Shown here: piece after piece, positions 57,516 through 64,000 of the stretch
How the letters are laid out: every line of letters begins with the position of its first letter
Position numbering within the stretch: position 1 is the first letter of the stretch
NCBI RefSeq assembly: GCF_900290275.1
Contig: NZ_LT985323.1
Location: 62,001 to 126,000, forward strand
Length of the DNA stretch: 64,000 nucleotides
Source of the DNA: Prevotella merdae
Lineage (GTDB): Bacteria > Bacteroidota > Bacteroidia > Bacteroidales > Bacteroidaceae
Direction of reading: 5' to 3'
The notes under the pieces: model-generated
Databases searched by the model: none
Seen by the model: only the letters and a program-made list of their open reading frames with translations
What the model was told of the DNA's origin: nothing
Made by a program: the position numbers and the translations under genes

Positions 57516-58006
57516 TGTTTTGCCTTTTTAAGATTCTTAATAAGTTCCATTCGTGCCTTGCTTATCATTCCACGCACCGAGCTTTCCGTAGTACCAATTA
57601 TACGTGCAATATCTGCATACGGCATATTCTCGACGTTGCGCATCCGTATAATGGCACGATGCCTGTCGCTAAGTGCTCTGATACTCTGTTTCAGCATACG
57701 GTCACTCTCTTTAATTTCCAGTTGGTTATGCGGATTGTCAGCATTAGCCATATATCCAACCTTATCTATCTGCACATTACATCTTGCGTCACGAAGCATG
57801 TTAAGCGACACGTTTCTACACACAACCGAAGCCATGTGCTGCATCTTTGTAGCATCCGCTATACGCTCACGTACAGTCCACAGTTTCAAGAGAGTTTCCT
57901 GAACAGCATCCTCAGCGTCAGAGCCATTACCAAGATAGTGCATAGCCTGCTTGAGCAAACCATCGCGCAGACTCTCTGCACCATTCACAAACTCTTGTAT
58001 TTCCAC
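57512..58006 (-). CDS. ECF-type RNA polymerase sigma-70 factor
   Basis: The 164-residue protein has region 2 (HYLGNGSDAEDAVQETLLKLW) and region 4 with YADIARIIGTTESSVRGMISKAR. It is the first gene of a minus-strand operon with anti-sigma, plug-repeat and TlpA genes. A TAGTTTTG box at 58067-58074 may be its promoter. Confidence 0.92.
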   Translation of the reverse strand: MEIQEFVNGAESLRDGLLKQAMHYLGNGSDAEDAVQETLLKLWTVRERIADATKMQHMASVVCRNVSLNMLRDARCNVQIDKVGYMANADNPHNQLEIKESDRMLKQSIRALSDRHRAIIRMRNVENMPYADIARIIGTTESSVRGMISKARMELIKNLKKAKQ

Positions 58007-58119
58007 GTCATTTCTTTCTATTTGTTTTTACATTAATAATAACACAAGAGTTATTATTTCGCTACGCAAAACTAATAAAAACAGGAGATTTTGTTGTAAG
58101 TACAGCCATTTATTTGTAA

Positions 58120-58809
58120 TTTCACATAGAATCCCCTCAAGATATTCCGATATATGCCAATGTAGATAATCGTATCGGTATCGTAGGACGTCGAGCAAAC
58201 CTACTTAATAAATTAAGTCGACAATACCCATCCAAAACTATTATTGCAAAAGCAGATGTTGCAAACTTAGAAGAGATTGAACAGGCGATTAATACACTTC
58301 ACAAAGAGTTAACACACTTTGATCTTGTCATCATGTGTGCAGGCGTTGGTGACATTAATACCACACTTGACTATGCAATTGAGCGTCCTACAATAGATAC
58401 TAATGTTGTAGGTTGGACTTATGTTATTGATAAATTGTATTGCATTTTTGAGCAACAAGGTTTTGGTCATCTTGTAGCTATAAGTTCTGTTGGCGGATTG
58501 CGAGGCGAACTAGCAGCACCTGCCTATAGTGCAACTAAAGCTTACCAAATAAATTATATGGAAGCAATTCGGAAAAAGGCTTTCAAGAACGGTGGTCGTA
58601 TAACCGTAACAGACATCAGGCCAGGTCTTGTTGACACAGCCATGGCAAAGGGAGAAGGTCTGTTTTGGGTTATGCCAGTTGAAAAAGTATCTAATCAAAT
58701 CATTTCAGCCATTCACAAAAAGAAGTCCAAAGTCTATGTCACAAAACGATGGCATATCCTTGCTTTCATCTACAAAAATTTGCCATTTAGTATTTTTAAG
58801 CGATTGTAA
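58120..58809 (+). pseudogene. 5'-truncated short-chain dehydrogenase
   Basis: The open frame starts after a TAA at 58117 and has family-like sequence from about DIPIYANVDNRIGIVGRR onward. The NNAG-like motif reads MCAGVG, the catalytic Ser is in ISSVGG, and the YxxxK pair is YSATK. The N-terminal GxxxGxG nucleotide loop and the first strand are absent, and no start codon precedes the conserved part except an internal ATG at 58333. The gene has probably lost about 30-40 N-terminal residues and is not functional as a typical SDR. Confidence 0.75.
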
Positions 58810-59010
58810 TCCAAGACCTCTGGTACCATTAAATTGTCATCGTCAATATCTCATTCACGGGTTTATGGACTGTGTAAAATTAGCAGCGTGGATTGGATTT
58901 TCTGGTATATCAAATTTCAGATGTTCGTTAAACAATCAAATAAATATAGTCTATGCAAGTAGTGTTCAATATAGTTTTGGTAACTTTGTGGAATCCAAAG
59001 GTATTTGATT

Positions 59011-59883
59011 ATGAAATTGATTGAATTTAGCAAAACAGAATGCGGAGTTGATTTTCTGATGAAAGTCGGTCCCAAAAAAGATTTGAAAGGCAACATTTCC
59101 GATGTCGCTCCTTTCAAGTCAGACTTTTTTGAGATATTCTTTTTCCTGAAAGGTAACGGGAGGATTCTTCTTGGTGACAGGACAATACCTATACATGACA
59201 ATACAATTCTTTTCATATCTCCTTTTCAACGGCAAAAATGGGAGGTGGATGAAGATGCCCTTGATTTCAAGTTCGTCATTTTTCAAGAGGAGTTTATCAA
59301 TAACCTGATTTCCGACAAATATTTCGTTTACCGCCTGTTGTATTGTTATCAAACTGCCTGTCCGCCGTTGTTGGAGATAGCTGCCGACGAAATGTGTCGG
59401 TACGCAGATTATATTGACGAAATGGCGTATGAACAGGTACATCCAGTGGCAGACAGCTATCACATGCTACTGTCCTCCCTGTACAGCCTGCTGATAAAAC
59501 TCAACCGGGCATACGCCAAGGAATACGCTCTACCTTTCGGTGCACCTAAAAACAATTATGCCTATAAGTTCAAACAGCTTCTGGAAAAACATATTGCCGA
59601 TAATCTTACCGTTAACGATTACGCCGAAATGACGGGGGTGAGCAGGATTTGCCTGAATAAAACCGTCAAGGAACAGTTCGGAACAACGGTGTCGGATATG
59701 ATAAGGTATCGTATGACGGAAGAAATCAAAAGCCGTTTGTTGTTTTCCGGTTTGTCGGTTAAGGAAGTGGCTTTCTCGCTTCATTTCTCGGAGCCGAACC
59801 ACATGATGCGTTTCTTCAAGTCGCAGACAGGACAAACTGTATGTGAATTCGTAAGCGGTTATCAAAATGGTAGTATTCCGTAA
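59011..59883 (+). CDS. AraC-family transcriptional regulator
   Basis: I chose the ATG at 59011; a TTG at 59005 would add two residues. The 290-residue protein has an N-terminal cupin-like sensing domain (FFFLKGNGRILLGDRTIPI, FISPFQRQKWEVDED) and a C-terminal double helix-turn-helix (NDYAEMTGVSRICLNKTVKEQFG, VKEVAFSLHFSEPNHMMRFFKSQTG). It probably regulates the downstream metallo-beta-lactamase-fold gene. TAACTTTG at 58981-58988 is a likely -7 box. Confidence 0.9.
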   Translation: MKLIEFSKTECGVDFLMKVGPKKDLKGNISDVAPFKSDFFEIFFFLKGNGRILLGDRTIPIHDNTILFISPFQRQKWEVDEDALDFKFVIFQEEFINNLISDKYFVYRLLYCYQTACPPLLEIAADEMCRYADYIDEMAYEQVHPVADSYHMLLSSLYSLLIKLNRAYAKEYALPFGAPKNNYAYKFKQLLEKHIADNLTVNDYAEMTGVSRICLNKTVKEQFGTTVSDMIRYRMTEEIKSRLLFSGLSVKEVAFSLHFSEPNHMMRFFKSQTGQTVCEFVSGYQNGSIP

Positions 59884-59954
59884 ATCTATGGTAGTGCCTT
59901 TCTGTCTCAAATGTATTAATTTTGCAGCGAAATTAAAACTTAAAATTTGAGACA

Positions 59955-60794
59955 ATGAAACGAATTACAACAACTCTTCTGTTTATCAGTCTGTTTCTGT
60001 GCGTCTATGCGCGCGGAAATGCTGCAGAATCCCAAATTCAGTTAGTTAGAAATGCAACCCTGCTTATTGACTATGCCAGGCATCATATTCTGCTCGACCC
60101 GATGCTTTCACCTAAGGGCGCATTAGGAAGCGTGAGAGGCAAAGTAAAAACACCGATGGTGGAATTGCCAATGAAAGTAGACGAAATCACCAAGGGGCTT
60201 GACCTCATATAGGTTACCCACGCTCACGTTGACCATTTTGACCCAACGGCAGCGGCTGTATTGGATAAGTCGCTGAAATTGTTCGGACAACAAGCCGATG
60301 AACAATACTTTCTTAACTGCAACTTCTGGAATGCCGAAGCCATTGCCGACAGTGTGGTATATGACGGTATCACGATCATTCGCACGGATGCGCAACACGG
60401 CACTGGCCGCATGCTGAAAAACATGGGAGACGCTTCGGGGTTTGTCCTGAAGGCCTCCGGACATCCTACCGTTTATATAATCGGTGATGGAGTTTGGACA
60501 CAAGGTATTGCCGACAATATCGTAAGATATAATCCTGACTATATCGTGGTTAATTCCGGCGGAGCCGTAATGCCCGGCGGTTACGACGCTACGCCCATCA
60601 TCATGGACGAACGGCAGGTCATGGCATTGATACAAGAAAGCGGCAACGCGAAAATCATTGCCGTACACATGGATGCTGTGGATCATTGCCTTACCACCAG
60701 AGCTGTTTTACGGAAAGAGGCGAAGAGAATGAAAATAGGAAATGATAAATTGCTCATTCCTGAAGACGGAGAGATTATTTCCTTGAGTAAATAA
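59955..60794 (+). pseudogene. metallo-beta-lactamase-fold hydrolase interrupted by a nonsense codon
   Basis: The 279-codon frame has a signal-peptide-like N-terminus (LLFISLFLCVYARG) and the metal motif THAHVDHFD, then IIGDGVW and HMDAVDHC, resembling UlaG-type lactonases. A TAG at 60210-60212 lies in frame just before the metal motif; a single base change from TTG would explain it, since homologues usually have LVTHAH. The rest of the frame is intact, so inactivation looks recent unless the stop is read through. TAATTTTG at 59917-59924 is a likely -7 box. Confidence 0.8.
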
Positions 60795-60819
60795 CATTTG
60801 ATTTGGATAGTGGAATGAG

Positions 60820-60863
60820 GGTGTGTCAAAATGGGAGTTATAGGAAGTTCTATTTTGACACAC
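60820..60863. terminator. hairpin GGTGTGTCAAAAT / ATTTTGACACACC
   Basis: A 13-bp perfect inverted repeat encloses about 18 nt. It may be a terminator for the metallo-hydrolase gene or the trace of a mobile element end; no T-run follows. Confidence 0.5.
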
Positions 60864-60877
60864 CTACGCTTCATTTA

Positions 60878-61121
60878 ATGAAAGGCATAAAGAATAAAAA
60901 GATTTCTATTTTTTGACATTGACGGTACGCTCGTGAGTTTCACAAACCACAAAATTCCAGAGTCTGCCATATATGGATTGACGCTTGCGAAAGAAAAGGG
61001 GGCCGGCATATACATTGCGACAGGACGCCCATACGGGCTTATAAACAATATTGAAGAAATAAAACACTTGGTCGATGGCTATATATCGGTCATTAGAAAA
61101 ATGACAAGAAGATTTTTCTAA
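60878..61121 (+). pseudogene. N-terminal stub of a Cof-type HAD phosphatase
   Basis: The ATG at 60878 opens MKGIKNKKI, but the HAD motif FLFFDIDGTLVSF is in another frame, so a one-base indel lies near the run of T at 60904-60915. The frame continues through IYIATGRPYGLINN to DGYISV and stops at 61121, about one third of a normal Cof protein. It is both frameshifted and truncated. Confidence 0.75.
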
Positions 61122-61207
61122 TGACCAATTTTGAATAAACTATTGAGTCGCTTTGGAAGCGATAAATTCTCTTACTGTATATTACTTAGTATACCATCAT
61201 TAGTATC

Positions 61208-61615
61208 TTAGAATATTGATTTAATATAGCTAATAAGTTCTGTATTGTTGCAATTAGGAACCTCAAGAGATCTGCCTCCTTTCAAGCCATGCATACACAG
61301 TTCTTTTTCAGAAAGCTTTGTGCCTTCATATTCTTCAAGAAGTTCAAGTTTATAGGTAATATCATTAGGTGGTGTTTCTACCCAAAACGCTTGATCTTCA
61401 CGTTTGCAATTCTCTGCGGTCACCACCATTTTGAAGCGTACACAACGCTCATCAGACATAAAAAGATACACAATGTCTCCGATAGAAAAACGTGCTCTTC
61501 CCATTCTCCAGCTGATAAATCCAAGACTGTGGATTACGTCAGCATGTCTACACCTTTTTCTGTTGGCAAAGGCAAGCCAAGTGCGATTTAGTGTCATGCC
61601 TATAGGATATTTCAT
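61208..61615 (-). CDS. hypothetical protein, EVE/PUA-like
   Basis: The 135-residue protein has a compact alpha/beta pattern with WRMGRARFSIGDIVYLFMSDE and VRFKMVVTAEN, which resembles the EVE/PUA-like fold often linked to modified nucleic acid or RNA binding. I am not sure of the family. It has no signal peptide. A minus-strand TATTTTTG box at 61635-61642 lies just upstream. It stands alone between a decayed region and a nitroreductase gene on the other strand. Confidence 0.6.
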   Translation of the reverse strand: MKYPIGMTLNRTWLAFANRKRCRHADVIHSLGFISWRMGRARFSIGDIVYLFMSDERCVRFKMVVTAENCKREDQAFWVETPPNDITYKLELLEEYEGTKLSEKELCMHGLKGGRSLEVPNCNNTELISYIKSIF

Positions 61616-61735
61616 AATCAGTTGTTTTGATTTACAAAAATACTTTATTTGAATGATTCATACAAATATTCATCTGATATCTTTCATAAAGAAAAAAATG
61701 TGTATCTTTGACATCTGATAAACATTAAAGTATAT

Positions 61736-62434
61736 ATGACGATGACATTACAGGAAGCAATAATGCTAAGACATAGCGTGCGCAGGTACATACACAAGCC
61801 TTTATCGGCAGAAATCATTGAGACGCTGAGGAAGAAGATAGAGGAGTGTAACGCTGAGGGCGGACTGCACATTCAGCTTGTTACTAACGAGACACGAGCT
61901 TTCACGGGACTCTTCTCGTACGGCAAATTCTCTGGTGTTGAGAACTATATAGTGATGGTAGGCAAGAAGGCTGACGACCTTGACGAACGTGTGGGCTATT
62001 ACGGGGAACAACTTGTACTGCTGGCGCAGACGCTCGGACTGAATACTTGCTGGGCAGGACTGAGCTATCGCAGAGTGGACGAGGCTTACAGTGTTGGTGA
62101 TGACGAAAAACTGACGTGTATGATAGCCTTGGGATATGGAGCTACGCAAGGACATAAGCGCAAGAGCAAGACAGCAGAGCAAGTGAGCAACATCAGCAGC
62201 GACTCGCCCGAATGGTTTCGCAATGGTGTGGAAGCAGCACTCCTGGCTCCTACAGCCATCAATCAGCAGAAATTCTCGTTCACTTTATTGCCTAACGAAC
62301 AAGACACAGAAGACAAACCAAAGGTTCTCGCCAAGCGAGGTTTCTCAATGGTGGGATATACTAAAATGGATATAGGCATAGCCAGACTGCACTTCGAGAT
62401 TGGTGCAGGAACGGAAAACTTCGATTGGGCGTAA
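61736..62434 (+). CDS. nitroreductase family protein (TM-nitroreductase type)
   Basis: The 232-residue protein has RHSVRRYIHKPL near the start, YYGEQLVLLAQTLGLNTCWAGLSYR in the centre and the repeated half EAALLAPTAINQQKFSF, with the flavin-binding pattern of putative nitroreductases. The substrate is unknown. TATCTTTG at 61703-61710 is its probable -7 box. The regulator gene follows 27 bp later, so the two may share a transcript. Confidence 0.85.
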   Translation: MTMTLQEAIMLRHSVRRYIHKPLSAEIIETLRKKIEECNAEGGLHIQLVTNETRAFTGLFSYGKFSGVENYIVMVGKKADDLDERVGYYGEQLVLLAQTLGLNTCWAGLSYRRVDEAYSVGDDEKLTCMIALGYGATQGHKRKSKTAEQVSNISSDSPEWFRNGVEAALLAPTAINQQKFSFTLLPNEQDTEDKPKVLAKRGFSMVGYTKMDIGIARLHFEIGAGTENFDWA

Positions 62435-62461
62435 CGTCCTTTTTATATAAAGAGAACAATT

Positions 62462-63160
62462 ATGAAGACACTTCCATACATAGTATTCAGCTTTATCATG
62501 CTTTGCGCATTGTGCACCAGCATAAACAGCTATAACAGAACAGAGAATATGATAGCGCAGGACGTAAATAGGGCTTTGGAGCAAGTCCTGGCGAAGATGC
62601 CTGACAATGTGGTAACCACAGACACCATACGCTGTTATCGTAACTATCTGACCATTGCCGAGCTGAAGGATACGGCAGGCATTGCCATGCGTACTGTTCG
62701 TAGGGACGGACGTTGGGAGACGAAGATGGTGGCAGAGGCCAACTATGGCTTTGCTGCGACATTCATGATGTCTGACCAGAAGGCTTCCGGCTCTCTTATG
62801 TTTGTCGGTATGATGTGGCTGTTGGGTAGTCTGTGGTATGTGAAGCGGAAAAGGCCAGAACTGGTGGCGCAAGGTTTGGCGTACGGAGGCATAGTGCTCA
62901 ATGGCGACAAGTTTATGACGCTTTCGGGCGAGCAGATCCGTCTTACACCAATGCAGCATTCCCTGCTCGAGATGTTTATGCTGACGGACACGCATACTCT
63001 CTCAAAACAGGAGATTTGTGACCGTCTATGGCCGAAGAAACCTGACGCCAGCGATACGCTCTACACTCTTGTACGACGCATTAAACCAATCATCGAAGCT
63101 CATAGCCGTCTGAAGATAGAGTCGGACAGAGGCAAGAGCTATAGTCTGAAACTCAAATAG
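62462..63160 (+). CDS. membrane-anchored winged-helix transcriptional regulator
   Basis: The 232-residue protein has an unusual order: an N-terminal hydrophobic helix (about residues 5-23), a region of about 85 residues that should be periplasmic, a second transmembrane helix (about 111-127, SLMFVGMMWLLGSLWYV) and a C-terminal OmpR/PhoB-type winged helix (about 143-232). The winged helix shows LTPMQHSLLEMF, LSKQEICDRLW, TLYTLVRRIKPI and the beta-hairpin RGKSYSL. It lacks a receiver domain, so it is a one-component sensor-regulator. Its own 3' end is followed at once by three TGTCAG repeats and the promoter of the outer-membrane protein gene, the likely target. Confidence 0.88.
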   Translation: MKTLPYIVFSFIMLCALCTSINSYNRTENMIAQDVNRALEQVLAKMPDNVVTTDTIRCYRNYLTIAELKDTAGIAMRTVRRDGRWETKMVAEANYGFAATFMMSDQKASGSLMFVGMMWLLGSLWYVKRKRPELVAQGLAYGGIVLNGDKFMTLSGEQIRLTPMQHSLLEMFMLTDTHTLSKQEICDRLWPKKPDASDTLYTLVRRIKPIIEAHSRLKIESDRGKSYSLKLK

Positions 63161-63170
63161 ATAGGATGGT

Positions 63171-63198
63171 TGTCAGCCAATTGTCAGGGAAATGTCAG
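63171..63198 (+). promoter_or_regulatory. operator: three TGTCAG direct repeats, 11-bp period
   Basis: TGTCAG occurs at 63171, 63182 and 63193, exactly one helical turn apart, ending 10 bp before the -33 element at 63208. OmpR/PhoB-family winged helices bind direct repeats with 11-bp spacing, and the known PhoB half-site is CTGTCAT. The upstream neighbour encodes such a DNA-binding domain. Confidence 0.7.
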
Positions 63199-63207
63199 AC
63201 AGATAAA

Positions 63208-63238
63208 TTGGCTTTCTTAAAAGGAGAATATATATTTG
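63208..63238 (+). promoter_or_regulatory. promoter of outer-membrane protein gene
   Basis: TTG at 63208-63210 precedes TATATTTG (63231-63238) by 20 bp, a good Bacteroidetes -33/-7 pair. Confidence 0.7.
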
Positions 63239-63263
63239 CATCGAAAATCAAAAAATGGTGCAA

Positions 63264-64000
63264 ATGAAACGATTGATTACACTTTCCATTATTCTTTCTT
63301 CCACATTCTGTGCTTATGCTCAGGATGTGGAAAAGACTATCACGCTCGACGAAGTGACAGTAAAAGCAGCCAAGGTTGTGAACAAGGCAGACGGTATGAT
63401 AATTTATCCTACCGATGCTCAGAAGCAAGCTTCTAACAATGGCTACAGCATTCTTGAGAAACTCACACTTGCCAATCTTCGTATCGACAACATCAGACAT
63501 TCTATTACTGCCATCGACAATAGGGGAGGAGTTCAGATTAGAATAAATGGTATCGTGGTTGGCAAACCGGATATGTTGGCTCTCAATCCAAAGGACATCT
63601 CCAAGATAGACTTCATCAACAATCCCGGCGTTCGTTATGGTGACGGCATAGCCTATGTCATTGATATAGTGACACGCAGAAACGAGAGCGGATATACCGT
63701 TGGCACGGACCTTACCTCGGCGCTTACCACGTTGCAGGGCGATGACATGGTTTATGGTAAATGGAACAAGGGCAAGAGCGAATTATCGTTTTCGTATGAC
63801 GTGAGCGGGTATAAAACCAAAGGCGAAAAGAGCAAGCAGTCGGCAGATTACACCTTGACAGATGGTAGTATCTATACAATAGAACGAAACGATGTGGAGT
63901 CGCTTCGTAAATCCATATCGCATGATGCAAAACTTACCTATAACTGGTCAGACTCAACGGCAACAGTCTTTCAGGCATCATTGAACGGAGCATTCAACAA
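63264..64000 (+). CDS. TonB-type outer-membrane protein, 3' end outside window
   Basis: I place the start at the ATG at 63264 (MKRLITLSIILSSTFCAYA), a signal peptide ending near AYAQ; an ATG at 63255 would add three residues. The visible 245 residues begin with a plug-like domain (ITLDEVTVKAAKVV, VQIRINGIVVGKPDMLAL, IDFINNPGVRYGDGIAYVIDIVTRR) and enter a barrel with paired strands. It looks like the TonB receptor/outer-membrane barrel family that often lacks an STN domain. It continues past the window end. Confidence 0.85.
   Translation, partial: MKRLITLSIILSSTFCAYAQDVEKTITLDEVTVKAAKVVNKADGMIIYPTDAQKQASNNGYSILEKLTLANLRIDNIRHSITAIDNRGGVQIRINGIVVGKPDMLALNPKDISKIDFINNPGVRYGDGIAYVIDIVTRRNESGYTVGTDLTSALTTLQGDDMVYGKWNKGKSELSFSYDVSGYKTKGEKSKQSADYTLTDGSIYTIERNDVESLRKSISHDAKLTYNWSDSTATVFQASLNGAFN

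Noticed and set aside
60820..60863. Insertion sequence end
   Set aside because: Only one 13-bp inverted repeat of short span is present and no transposase lies near it; a hairpin is the simpler reading.

Overview
The window looks like a chromosome segment of a Prevotella-like member of the Bacteroidales. The evidence is the Bacteroidetes promoter pattern (-33 TTTG, about 20 bp, -7 TAnnTTTG) in front of many genes, the tmRNA tag GENNYALAA, the MurF-Alr fusion, the ftsX-DUF3098-uppP-truB-queA gene order, the STN-type TonB receptor with a DUF4974 anti-sigma protein, DUF4249 and TupA-like families, and the style of the giant secreted proteins.

Layout. 1-16170: two adjacent secreted giants, a protein of at least 3,855 residues (5' end outside the window) with about forty [VI][FY]GGG repeats, then a 1,524-residue protein with a degenerate pectinesterase-like domain. 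16249-21789 (minus strand): a housekeeping cluster ftsX-DUF3098-uppP-truB-queA-folK, split between DUF3098 and uppP by an IS630-family element. 21926-24578: a radical SAM protein, a phosphoglycolate phosphatase-like HAD protein and mltG. 24579-25718: a candidate small RNA, tRNA-Arg(ACG) and tmRNA. 26030-34561: an exopolysaccharide/O-antigen type cluster (Wzz-like, Wzy-like, Wzx, TupA-like ATP-grasp, three glycosyltransferases, LicD-like). 34705-37029: GH20 hexosaminidase.

37217-41797 (minus strand): etfB, etfA, a four-helix-bundle gene and an acyl-CoA dehydrogenase, separated by unusually repeat-rich spacers. 42060-45168: a PurF paralogue that has lost its glutaminase residues, then a YeiH-family transporter, with a candidate antisense-oriented non-coding RNA between them. 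45432-47906: murF-alr. 48191-53425: an outer-membrane barrel protein, ECF sigma factor, miniature DUF4974 anti-sigma protein, STN/TonB receptor and DUF4249 lipoprotein, which read as one surface-signalling uptake unit. 53616-55152: nitroreductase, thioredoxin-like protein and NlpE-like lipoprotein.

55231-58006 (minus strand): a second sigma unit, in which ECF sigma, anti-sigma, a soluble periplasmic protein of tandem TonB-plug-like modules and a TlpA-type thioredoxin form a compact operon. 58120-61121: a decaying segment with a 5'-truncated SDR, an intact AraC regulator, a metallo-beta-lactamase-fold gene cut by one nonsense codon, and a HAD stub. 61208-64000: a PUA/EVE-like protein, a nitroreductase, a membrane-anchored winged-helix regulator and the start of a TonB-type outer-membrane protein. 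The promoter of the last gene carries three TGTCAG repeats at exact 11-bp spacing, as expected for an OmpR/PhoB-type DNA-binding domain.

The most promising leads are the membrane-anchored regulator with its 11-bp repeat operator, the sigma/anti-sigma/plug-repeat/TlpA operon, the miniature DUF4974 anti-sigma protein, the PurF paralogue without glutaminase residues, the giant GGG-repeat protein, and two candidate small RNAs with good promoters and terminators. All calls come from reading the sequence; no database search was run.
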